Shown: positions 11,503-22,900 of the stretch, one piece after another
Layout: each line of letters starts with the position of its first letter
Position numbering within the stretch: the stretch's first letter is position 1
Assembly: GCA_001643675.2 (NCBI GenBank)
Contig: LSRY02000005.1
Span: 436,501-500,500 of the forward strand
Direction: 5' to 3'
DNA length: 64,000 nt
Source: Monocercomonoides exilis
Taxonomy: Eukaryota; Preaxostyla; Oxymonadida; Polymastigidae
The notes under the pieces: generated by a model
Seen by the model: the letters and a program-made list of their open reading frames with translations, nothing else
Database searches by the model: none
What the model was told of the DNA's origin: nothing
Made by a program: the position numbers and the translations under genes

Positions 11503-12301
11503 AAAGCGAACTTGCTTATCTGAGTAAATTGTTAATTCTTTTAAAATTTTTTATATGTTAATTTTTCATTAGATGCAATAATTCTTTTGTTATTGTTTTT
11601 TAAATATTTTTAGAGAATAAAAATAAAATAAAATAAATTAATGATTATCTTTTAAAGATTTGTACAAAATGAAAATTTTGAAAAAATGGAGATTTGCGCA
11701 CCACAAGGAGGCTAATTGCTTCCAAATAACTCTTTCGCAATAGAGAATTAACTTTCTTTTTGTTGATCATAAAAGCTACTCAGTAATGAGCTTGTCATAA
11801 AAAAGAAATGAATTTATCATTTCGGTTTTTATTTGTTTTTGTTTATTTGTTTTTGCAACACATATTTTTGATAAAAAGAATTTTGAAGTTTAAACATGTT
11901 TTTCGATTAGATGGACAATTTGAATCATTTGTTTCACCACAAGAATCTTCAGAACTTTCAAACTTTTGTTCCGATGGTTACATACAAATTCACATTGAAT
12001 TTATTTGAATATTGTTCTTTCTTTCTCTTAGAGTGAAATGAAAAACAGAAATTATAAGTAAATAGTTGGAATAAAAACCATTTAAAACATTGACAAGAGA
12101 GAATAACATGATCTGACGTGCTGTTATCTTCGTTTTTCCACAAAATAAAAATGATAAAAATAATGATTGGAGATTATCTGTAAAAAATAAAAAAGAAAGA
12201 AAGAAAAATTGAGAAAAAAGGAATCCAAAATGAAAACTATATATTCATATATTTTCACTTCATCAACTATCTTCGCTTTAATTTTTCATTTCTTTGCCCA
12301 T
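11503..12301. other. Convergent intergenic region, no gene seen
   Basis: About 800 bases of AT-rich DNA between two converging genes. AATAAA-like signals occur near 11616-11640, consistent with 3' processing of the upstream plus-strand gene. Short open frames here begin at non-ATG codons or are low complexity, and I see no RNA gene. Confidence 0.6.
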
Positions 12302-13563
12302 TCAAATCTTTCTCACAGCGGTCAATGCAGCGTTAAGATACTTTGAGTCCGAATATTTTTTGTAGATCGTTGTAAATTTCATTGTTGGCGCCTTTTTCAC
12401 GAAATCTCTCATTTCCACCATGCAAGGTCTCAACTGCTCATATGTGTACCCTGTAACTTTTTCCAGTGTAGCAGTCCACGGTGGTCTGTCCATCACGCGC
12501 AAGCCGTGAGCAATCGAAGCAGCAGCAACCATCGATGGCAAATATGTAGTTGACAGCGACAGAGACATCAGGCAGAACTCCGAAATGAACCTTGCAGCCA
12601 TTCCCAGAGGAGAATCAGCCATTGCTGCCTTTGCATATCGCTTGAGGAATATCACAACAGTAGGGGCACCAAGGAAATAACGCAACTCATTAAGGATTGT
12701 TCTCTCCATCAATAGAACATCTTCCGGGCGACCTGCATCTGGAACAAATTCAAGAAGTTGCTGTATTGTTGGATAATATGTTTCTTCAAATTTGCATGCT
12801 ACATAAAAGCAAGAAACAGAAAGCAAAAGAAGTTTGTCTCGGGTGACGGCTTTCCGTGAAAGAAATCGATCCAAAAGTGAAACACAAAGAAAGAGCGTTT
12901 CCAATTGAAGTGATGATTTGAATGCAACTGAGACGTGACGGTGAAGTTGCACTTGGAAGTCCACACTTTCTTCTCTGTGTCTAAGAGTAAGATGTGGCTG
13001 CTTTGTGATGTAATTTGCTATTGGTCGATGAGTCAGCTTTAATAAATAATATCAAATTTAATTAATATCAAACAAATATAATTTAAGCAGATATGCATAC
13101 TTCCAAGTGTCTAAGATATGTATATATATCATCAACATACTGCGTGCATTGTATTTCATTATCTTTGTCATCTTCATCAATATCAATTGGAAGCTCATCT
13201 TTGGGAAAGACATACGGTCTTATTGCAAGTTCCGATGCGCTTTTAGCTTGTTCCGTCGCTTCTCTAGGTCTTGTTGGCAAAGCTGCAACTCTTGATGGAA
13301 CAGATGAATGTGTTGTTGAGCCCGAGCGAAATTCTGCATTACTCGAATTTAAAGATGAACGGAGCAAATCAGTATTTTGTCTTGAACGGCTCTAGCAATA
13401 TTTAGGAGCATTTAACGTTGTTAAGAAAAAATCAAACACGAAAATTTTGAAAATATTTTGTTAACAAAATTCACAAGGTATATACCGATAAACTTTCTCT
13501 GAGATGTTCTGTAGTTGTTGTTGTTCCGGCAACAGTTGATAAAGAAGCTCGAGGCCTTGCCAT
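12302..13563 (-). CDS. A/B-type (mitotic) cyclin
   Basis: Predicted complement(join(12302..13036,13101..13391,13486..13563)), 367 residues; both introns (64 and 94 bases) are GT-AG and phase 0. Exon 2 ends and exon 3 begins inside the cyclin box: YVDDIYTYLRHLE joins directly to LTHRPIANYI, the standard start of the A/B cyclin N-fold. It continues with ETLFLCVSLLDRFLS and the ACKFEE motif, then the C-terminal fold ending near AALTAVRKI. The N-terminus is about 120 residues, Ser/Thr-rich; I see no clear RxxL destruction box. Cyclins of this class bind and activate a cyclin-dependent kinase at G2/M or S phase. The ATG at 13563 is the only start compatible with exon 1. It lies 231 bases downstream of the eL27 stop on the same strand. 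Confidence 0.93.
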
Positions 13564-13794
13564 TACTTCCTATTTTCAGTTACAGTAATATCAATTTAAA
13601 TAATATTGACGAAAAAGGGATTATCATTGATCAGATTTTTGATGAATTGTTGGTTTTCTTTTAAAGAGTAATTATTCGCAAATTTTTTTCATCGAAAATT
13701 TATTTTATTTGAATTGTTAAAAAAATTAAATGGAAAAGTACAGTTTTTAACAATTTTCAAGTTTGTGAAGTCATTGATATGCAAATGATATTGA

Positions 13795-14509
13795 TTAAAA
13801 TCTTAATTTTTCAAAGAACCATTTGGATTCACCAGCGCGATATCTGTTTAATGATGAAAAGGGGTTAAAAAATCAATGATTCAAAGCTTAATAATATTTT
13901 ATAATGACAAACTGTTTCTGGAAGATTTTCTTGACAATTTTTCTAACATGGCGACGTTTAACTGGATCGTCAACCTTATCGAATGTGACAACATTTTTTA
14001 AGGGGAAGTTTGCGGTATATCTTGTGAAAAGAAAATGAGAAATTCATTTTCAAAAATGAATGATATATCAAATTTACAAATTCTTCAAAAAATACCTTGT
14101 TGGGAGAACGTGAGAGAAGTTAACAACTTTCACGAATGGACGCATTCCAGATTTTTGAACGGTTCTTTTTGCTGACATGTTTCTTGTAATTTTTCTTGGG
14201 CTTTTTCTCAATCCAGCAACAAGAAGACGGCTGAAGCTGTGTTGCTTTGATTTGTGGACGACTGATTTCACAATAACAGCCTTCTTTCCGGCATATCTTC
14301 CGTTAAGCATAAGAACAACTTTACCTGGTTTAAAGCTGCGATGTTTTGATTTTATGCAAGCAAATTGATAAGTGATCAAGTAATGGAAATAAATAAAGAT
14401 GCATCAACATATTGTCAAATAAGCATTTGAAAAATAAATTAAATGTAAATGTATTTTAAGGAATTGAATTAAAAACATATAATAAAGTGCCTAAAACACA
14501 CAATTTCAT
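13795..14509 (-). CDS. RPL27: 60S ribosomal protein eL27
   Basis: Predicted complement(join(13795..13843,13913..14020,14096..14335,14502..14509)), 134 residues against about 136 in the family. The first exon is only 8 bases (ATG AAA TT); spliced to the next it gives MKFFKPGKVVLMLNGRYAGK, matching the family start. Exon 2 has RYAGKKAVIVKSV and SFVKV-like text (MRPFVKVVNFSHVLPTR). The last 49-base exon encodes YRAGESKWFFEKLRF, the diagnostic C-terminus, followed by TAA. Introns are 69, 75 and 166 bases with donors GTTTGT, GTATTT and GTGTGT. An unspliced reading of exon 2 gives a false upstream start at 14379. The protein is a large-subunit core component with a KOW-like N-terminal fold. The TAA immediately after the universal LRF end argues against reassigned stop codons. 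Confidence 0.95.
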
Positions 14510-14690
14510 TTTTTTATGTTTGAGCGATTGTGCTGGGCGAAATGGGAATATATATGATCACAAATATTTTTTTTTTAAATTTTCTTTTTTCAATAATTAA
14601 TTTATTTTTCAATAAAATTTTATTAATAAAGCAAAGACAAAAATAATTTATTGTAATTTCTCGTACTAAACTTGAAAGAAAGCCCAAAGA

Positions 14691-17600
14691 TCATTTTGTT
14701 GATTGAATCAAAATATTCACTGATTCGATAGCTTCCTTGGCAGAAGGTCTTTTTTCAGCCTCAACCTCGTGGCATCTGTCCATCAACATCAGCAGCACAT
14801 CTGCTTCTGCTTCAGACAGCCCCAGGCGCTTGCAGCCCTCCGAGGCCAGAAATCTGTCTGGCCGCTCTCCAGTGCCTATCTCATCCAAGGCATCAGTCGA
14901 TGAGAGAGTCTCAAAGGGAACACAGCCTGTCAGCACCTCCCAAATAAGCGTCCCAAACGAAAACATGTCCGACTTCTCTGTCACCGTCCGCTTCTCGTCC
15001 CCTTCTGCCCGCTCGCGTTCGCGCTTGTTCGCAAAGAGCCTCTGATTGCGATGTGCTCTTAGATTCATCGGGTTATCTGCAAACACATGCTCTGTGGATG
15101 AAGATGCACCGCTATTTTCATCTGAGTTCTCGTTGCTTTCTTCTTCTTCCTCTTCTTCCAATTCTTCCAATTCTTCCTCACTCTCCTCAATCTCTTCATT
15201 TGCCCCTTCAGCTCGTTTAGCAGCAGCTCTCTCTAATCTTCTCAGCCATTCATTAATCTTCACCCAGTTTGTGTCATCTGCCTCTTTATACCCATTCTGC
15301 TTGCAGCCTGCTCCTACTCCTGCTTCATTCATCCCCAGCAGCCATATTTCAGGCGCTGCCCATCTTTTATTGTCTGCCCCGCCAGAACAGCACCACTCCA
15401 CAACAAGCGACCCTTTCTTGCGCAAAGCAAAGCACACTGAAAATGTTCTAACTGCCTCATTGAATGTGAATACATTCTCTTCAATTTTTTCATTCGAGGC
15501 ACTTTCTCCATTAGCAGTCAGACTGTCTTCTCCGGCTTTCCTCTGCGAGCTGTGGGGAATGCACAAAATTGTGTGAGAAGACAAACACCCAAAAACATGC
15601 TGTTTGTGCTGTTGCGTATGCAAATGGTGCAATCCGATGGCAACCTGCTTCAAAATGATAAGCAGCTGCTTCAGAGAAAAACGATAATTCTGTATTGGCT
15701 TGTTGGGAAGTTTTTGTGAGTGTAAAGAAGAAGAAGAAGAAGAAGCAATGGATGAAGAAGATTGCCGTAATGAGTTAGAGTCATCTTGTGGATGAAGTTG
15801 GTAATAAAGGCAATATGAACGATGGACTGCATATAAGTCGAATGGCGGATCTATTGAAATGGCTGGAATGAATTCTTTGAGTTGGCTACGCTGGCTTCGC
15901 AAAAGCTCAATTTCTGATATTTTTAAGTTAAAGGGAAATAAACGAACGCAACGAAAAAAAAGAGAGAAATAATGTTTTCATCAATTGCATTTCAAAAAAT
16001 AAAAAAGAGTCGAAAAAAGGTTGCTCGTTGAATTTCATTCGAATTCATAAATTAAAAAAAAAAAAAAGAGTTTTCATTTTCTAAATTGAATAAAAATTCT
16101 GATTTATTGTCATACCTGAAGCATCTGTACTGTCTGCCATTTTTGACTTTAATTCTTTATATTGAATGAGATGAGTGCTCCATTTGTGAAGTGTTTCGAA
16201 GGATTCGATTTGAGAAGAGGTGTTGAATGAAGAAGAAGAAGATGATGATGATGAAGTGAAAGATTCATTTGAAAGCAAATTGATAGTTTTTCCCGTTGCA
16301 TTTATTGGAGATGCATTGACTTCATTCAAAATGCAATCTTTTTTGCTCCCTCTTTCAAAGCCAGGCAACTCAAAATACGTCTGAGATTTGTCTGCCATTT
16401 CCGTTCCAATGAGCTTGTCTTCGATCTTTCCAAACACCGCCCTCAAAGAGGAGCCCTCCTTCTTTTTGCTGCCTTCAAACGCCCCAGGCATCCTCAGTGA
16501 CTCGACGCTCAGCAAACTTTCAGTCCTTTCTGAATCGTGTTCGCTTCCTTCTCTTTTCGAAGCTGACGACGAGCGTGTTTCGCTGTGCCCGATGAGCAAA
16601 TGAGTAGATTCGTCTTCCTCGTCCCTTTCCTTTTGGCGCAAATCATCATTTTTCACCCATCCCACCCTTGTCACTTCAATGTTTCTGTCAACAACTGCAT
16701 ATGCATCGTCGATATTGAACCCAGAATTGCCGTCGCCCACAAACTCCAACCCGTTTTCGTCAAAGCTCTTCATCTGCACATATTTCCCGCCTCCATCAGA
16801 AGCAAATCTTCCTTCGCCTGCAGCACCACTCCTCTTCCTCCTCCTTCCCTCTCTTTCTCTTCGATTTGCCCTCCTCCTCTTCATATACACAACCATGAAC
16901 ACAATCACACCAACAGTTACCAAAGTACATACCACAGATCCAATAATCAGTGCTGTATTTATACTTTTTTGTTTTTTTCTTTCTTCCTCTTTCAGTATTC
17001 TTTCCCTCTCTCTCTTCAGCTCTTCTTCGCTCGGACGCAACGTCAGCCAAGACGGCAATTCAACTCTTGTTGGATTTGTTTTGTTCCGTTCATTCAGAAT
17101 TTTGAATGTCTGATACCAAAGTCGAACATGTGCCACAGTTTGGTCTCTTCGTATTTGCTCCACAATTTCTGCGCTCAGCTGCAATTCTCCGATCATTTCA
17201 TTCTCCGACAGCAGAGAAAGCGAAAGAGGCAGCAGCAGATGATCAGACTTGAAACTGGAGTCTGTGAGTGTAAGTTCCAATTCTGCAGTAAGAGAGCACA
17301 AGAAGAAGTTGGCTCCAGCGATTTGAAGATATAACACAGTTGCAGCAGCAGAAGAAGAATTTGAAGCTCTGTCAGAATCATTCTCGAAATTGTTGATTTT
17401 CAAAGGAATGTCTCTATCGTTCGTATTTGGCGGATCTTTCTTCACGGTCACATTCTGAATAGCTGGCTCAAACATCAACGATGACACATCTTTCACAAAC
17501 TTTCCATCAAATTTACATCCTCTCTCTTCTTCTTCTCCTCCTCCTCCTCCTTCCTCTTCTTCTTCTCCAACTCCTCCTCCTCCTCCTCCTTCCTTTTCGT

Positions 17601-19110
17601 CTTTCTTCCATTTTCCAGAAACAAAATCGTTCAAGATCCAACGTGCCTTCGCAGCATAGGGCTTTTCTCCATTTAGCTCCTTCATGCTCTCAATTCGGAC
17701 TTTTCCACCGCTGCTGCAAACCAAATTGCGCTGTGGAGGTGTCTTTTCAGAAGATGACAGCAGAGATCCATCAGAAAGAGAAGTCACCTCTGCGAAATTA
17801 TAGTCATAATTCATTCCAAATGTGTTTTCTTTCAGAATAATCATTCCACCACCTATAACACTCAGTCCGCCATAGGAACTTTCAATGAAAGAACAGTTCA
17901 ATATTTCTGAGCCATCCATTGCGTCAATCAGAACAATCATTCCACTGCCCCACCAGCAGTAATCTGTTGCATCTTTTTCATTTAGATCGTCTTCAAATGA
18001 CTCTTCATTAATATCTCCAATATTTTTACCATGTTTTTCTTTGATTCGAGGCTGTTCAATAAACATGCAGCTTTCAAATGAAACCAAGCATTGCCGGAAC
18101 GTTCCAATAGATCCTATTCCATCTCTTTCTGTTTTGCTACCTTTTCGCGTGCAGGCCACAAATGTACATGCATTCAAATATGTAGAAAATGATTCTGAAT
18201 TATTCTGATTTCGATTTGTCGATAAAAAAGGTGAATGTGTTGAAGTGTATTCAACTGTGAAACAACTGCTTCCACCTTTTGTATTATTATTGCAACACTG
18301 CTCAAATCTACTGTTTGTCACGTGAAATTGAAGTTTTAACTTTTCATTGTTTGATAAATGCAGAAGTCCAAATTCTGAAAATGTTGATGTTTCTTTAAAA
18401 CTGCATTCGCTGATTGATATAGTTCCGCTTCCTGAATGATATAAAATGCATCTATTATTATAATGAAGCCCGATAAAAGATGTTTTACTAATTAAAATCT
18501 GAGTGTCTTCGGAAAAAATGAAGTGAACAGAGAAAACTTCATTATAATTTGTGGTAACTTGAACAATACTGCTTGATAATTTTAAAATACTATTGGCCAT
18601 AGCTTGAATCAAAGAATACTTTAATAAATCAAATGTTTGATGGTCGAATGTCAGTTTTTTAAATGCTACACAACTTCTTTCAAGTTTAAACATATTATCG
18701 TAAAGATCATTTTGCTCCAGTTTCACACTTGATCCTTTCTCAGAAGCATTAATAGGCTTCTTAAGTTTGATAATGCATCCTTTTGCGTTTTTTCCAATGA
18801 TTGTCGTTGAAGTATGTTTTAGCTCCGCCGATATCTCAGAATAATTACCAAGATCCAAATGGATCCGAGATAACTCCTTTCCAATATCAATTGAATGTGC
18901 AATTGTCCGGCATGGATCATTTTCTCCACAACTTTGATTGTCATTTCCAGAAGGTGATAAAAATAGTTCTTTTTCAAATTTTTCAAATGATGTTTGTTTT
19001 AAAAGTTTTATGTCATCTATTTTTTCATTGCACAAAAGCATGTTTTGTTCATGTAAACAAAAGCAAAAGTGTACATTTGTAAAATATAAAATAAAAAAGG
19101 AAATTATCAT
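14691..19110 (-). CDS. Type I membrane receptor: beta-helix ectodomain, TM segment, cytoplasmic pseudokinase
   Basis: Predicted complement(join(14691..15913,16116..19110)), 1,405 residues; the 202-base intron has donor GTATGA, acceptor TATCAG and phase 1 on both sides. Residues 1-20 are a signal peptide. An early CGENDPCRTI motif heads a pectin-lyase-like repeat region with many Asn-X-Ser/Thr sites. A Gly/Glu-rich stretch lies near residue 503-530 and one TM helix near 715-740 (TALIIGSVVCTLVTVGVIVF), followed by Arg/Lys stop-transfer residues. The C-terminal exon is a degenerate kinase fold. It keeps a helix before the catalytic loop (GLHHLH), an APE motif (RWAAPEIW) and the DMFSFGTLIWEVLTG segment, but has no VAIK lysine, HRD aspartate or DFG that I can find. 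It contains acidic/Ser inserts. Probably a surface receptor signalling by scaffolding. It is divergent from the paralogue at 19904. Confidence 0.85.
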
Positions 19111-19903
19111 CCAATAAAATATATTTTGGGCAAATTATTAAATAAGAAAAATCTATCTTTTCACGTTATTTCAAGTGTTAAATTATGAAAATTGTTCAAA
19201 TGAAACAATTATCAGGCAATTTTAAGTTCAAGCAAATATTCTGATGAAATAACGAATGCCGTAAGATAAAATTTTTTTGTAAAATAATTCATTTCTCACT
19301 TTATTATTTATTTATATGTTTATAAAATTCAAAATATTATTTGAAGTGTGAATCTGGATGAGCTGAAATATTTTCGATATTCTTTTTATTTTTAAATTCT
19401 AAAAATCATAAGAACTTTTTGCATTAGTTTTGAAAATAATTTCGAGAAAAAGAAAAAAATTATTTAATTCGAATTGATAAAGATAATTTATCTGTGTTTG
19501 TTTGTTATTAATTTATTGATATTAATAATTAATTGTCATATTTTGAAGATAGCTTCTTTCTGAACGCAGTTGCATCAAATTTTCGAATTAATAAACAATT
19601 TGACTGAAAAGAAATGAAATTTCGCATCTTAATTTCGTTATAATACATATATATTCCGAAAAGATTCTAATTATTTGTTTGATTTAGCTTTTTTTTTTTT
19701 TTTTTTATCAAATTTCAAAGAATTCAACTGATTTTGACATACAAAATGAAAAATTTTGTTATTCACAAAAAAATGTGATTAATGATACCTCAAAAACATT
19801 TAACTCTTGTTGTTATTAAAACAATGAATTTTTTGATCGAACTATAATAAACTATTTGTCGCCCATAATTATATTATATTTTAATTCTTTTTTTTCCTCC
19901 TGC
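19111..19903. promoter_or_regulatory. Shared upstream region of the divergent receptor pair
   Basis: About 790 bases of AT-rich DNA separate the start codons of two oppositely transcribed receptor genes. A poly-T run lies at 19690-19707. I see no convincing gene or defined motif. By position this must hold both promoters. Confidence 0.5.
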
Positions 19904-22900
19904 ATGTTGAAGATTGTGCTTATCTGCTTATTTGAGCACATAATTGGATCATACATAAATACAAATTCAGAAAATATTGATACCATTGTTCAACCGAAAG
20001 ATGAACCGATGAAAGAACAACAATATTCGAAATGCACATTATCGACTTTCCTGCAGAACTTCGAAAACTTTTCTCAATCAGATTTGATGAAGAAAATGAA
20101 GAATATAAAAGATAATTGTGAAAATAAGAAATTGATAAAAGAGAAAACTTTCATTCATGGATGCTTCCAAGAAAAGAACGCATCGATAGGATTAAGAGCG
20201 ATGAATCTTTGCCAGTCAAAAAGAAACAGTTTATTTCTTGTTGATTCACTCTCATGTGCAAGAATCGAAGATTGCCAAATTTTCATTGAAAAAAGCCAAA
20301 CGAAGTGGATTGTGGAGAGTTTTGGAGGAAGAACTGTGCTTTCAAATGTTTCGCTTGCTCCTGAGAAATCAAAGTCTTTTGTTCCCCTCATTCAGCGTGT
20401 CGGGAGAACAAAAAACTGTTTTGAAAGCTTTTCCTCTTTGGAATTGAATTTCTGCCGTTTCTCCTCATTCTGCGTTGAAGGAACCCAACCATTTGTTGGA
20501 AGCTCTGATGCACAGGGTGTGCTTGTGAGTGGATGTGCATTCAAGAATGTTTCGCATTCAAATGTTGAACAAAATGTTTGTCCACAAAGCATGAAAAGAA
20601 ACATGCCTGGAGGAGAATACTTGGTGACAAACAGCCAGTTTTCTTCTGTGGACAATGCATATTATGGAAGCATATTTGACGGACTGACGATGCAGAGCGG
20701 AATGTTTGGGGTTTTCAACAGCTCATTTGAGAAAAGCACAAAAACAGTCATAACAACAAGATCTACGAAAACAGAAGGAGACACAGAATTTATCGATTGC
20801 ATTTTCAAAGATTTGTCTGGTGTTAATGGTGGCGCAATTGATCACATTTCAAGTGGATCGGCAACAATTATTCGTTGTGATTTTGTGGTATGTTTATTCT
20901 TTTCATATATTTTGTAGAATTTCTTTTATCATCATTTTCGCCTTTTGTAACATTGAATAAACACTTATAGAGATGTTGGAGCTTTGTTAATGATGGAGCA
21001 ATGCGGTTATGCCGAGGAACTCATAATGCTACAAACTGCACATTTTCTTTTTGTTGGTCAAACGGATTCACAGGTGGAGCAACCTTGATCGAAGGAACGG
21101 TGGGGATATATGTTGGATTGAACTTTTCTTCCTGTTGGGATGTTTATGGAGGAAATTGTGTTCACTTCAGAAACAGTCAGTCGTCACTTTTTGAATTATG
21201 TTGTTTTGTAAACGGTACAACAACAGGACATGCCGGAAGAGGTGCTTTGTTGGATTTCGGTACAGTCGTCGCAACAATTTCAAATTGTCTTTTCAAAAAT
21301 AACACAGTTCTAAATGGAAATGGGGGAGGATTTTCATGCGCAATTAGCGAAAATAATTATGCGTCAGAATTTGCATTGTCGTTCTGTTTGTTTGACAACA
21401 ATACTGCGACTGAAGGACACGATTTCTATGCTTCATCCCAATATGCGAGTGTGATAAATTCCGATTGCTTTGTGGGGTGCCGTTCGCTTTCATCGAATTT
21501 GACAAGTCGAAGAGTAGTGATTGAAGGAGGATCAGCGAGTGATGACTGGATTCCATTGTTTGTTGGAAAAGTGAATGCAAACAGTGGAAATGGAACAGAT
21601 GAGTGGATATGTGGCACAGCTGACAGGCCATGCAAAACATTGAACCATTCGCTGTGGATGTCTGATGTGAGGAGAGAAATGCAAGAGTTTGTACTTGGAG
21701 AAGGCGTATATGGGGACACTGAGCTGGCGGTGAATGCAATGGGGATGAAGTTTGAAGGCAGTGGGGCAAGTCTAACGAGCATGGAGCCAAGAGCTGAGGG
21801 AGGTGCTGGGATGAAGATCACAAGTGGAAAGCTGATTGTTGAAAAGATATGCCTGGTTCACAATTCTGGATTGTGGAAAGGATCGCATCTGCTCAAGATT
21901 GAAGGAAGGGCAGGAGTGGCAGAGCTTCGAGATGCAGTGTTGAGGAGTGAAAGAAATGCAGAAGGGGATGAGCAAGCGGAAGTGTTTGAGAAGGGCGTCG
22001 TCGAGATTGGCGATGGAGAGTTGATATGCAACAATGTTTCAATGAAATGGATGAAGAGCAAACTGGAGCTGGTGAGAATTGGTGCAGCTGGAACTGCAAG
22101 GATTGAAGCGAGCACATTTTTGGAGATTGAACGAAGTGAAGGAGATGGGAGTGTGTTTTGTGGGGTTGTGGAAGATGGAAAGGAAATGGAGCTGAACGGT
22201 ATTTCATTTGAAGGTTGCAAGTGTCTGAGCGGGAGCGGTGGTGCATTGTGGTTGGAGATGAAGATGGGAAGCAAGGTGGGGATTGGGAACACGACAAACT
22301 CTGATGTGAAGACGATGTTTAAATCGTGCAGTGCAAGAGGATCAGAAACAAGAGGGAATGGGGGAGGAGGATATGGAGGAGGAGTATATTTATATGTCTG
22401 CGAGGGGATGAGAGACTTTGTGGTGAAAAATGTTGGATTTTCGAATTGTGAGGCGAGAGCTGGGAAGAACATGTTTGTGAGTGCAGATGATTTGCAGAAG
22501 GTGATAAACACAACAACAATTGGATTTCAGCCGAATATGGATGTGTATGATGAGCTGAGTGGGTTTGAGAGGAGCACCGCAAATGAAAAGCTTGCGATCG
22601 CTCTTGTGGTGTATTTAAGAGAAGTGAGTGTGCCAACGATTGTGGGAAGCGAAGAAGGGGTGCATGATTTCAGCAGATGTGGGAGTGAAATGTTTGCATG
22701 CCGGACAATCAAAGGAGCGGTTGATGCAGTTGGATCAGCAGAAGAGCATAGAATTCGGATGAGAGAAGGATACAAGCTCGATGGCGAGGCAGTTATCGAA
22801 GGTGGTCATTTTGTGTTTGACACAGAGAATGAGTTGGGTGAAATCGTTGTTGGGACAGATACTGAAAAGCAACAGGATGCACTTCTCATGCTTTCAGCAG

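Noticed and set aside
13795-14509. Reassigned stop codons as reported for Streblomastix
   Set aside because: TAA follows the universal C-terminus of eL27, and TAA, TAG and TGA each end well-formed genes here; no conserved domain needs an in-frame stop to be read as glutamine.
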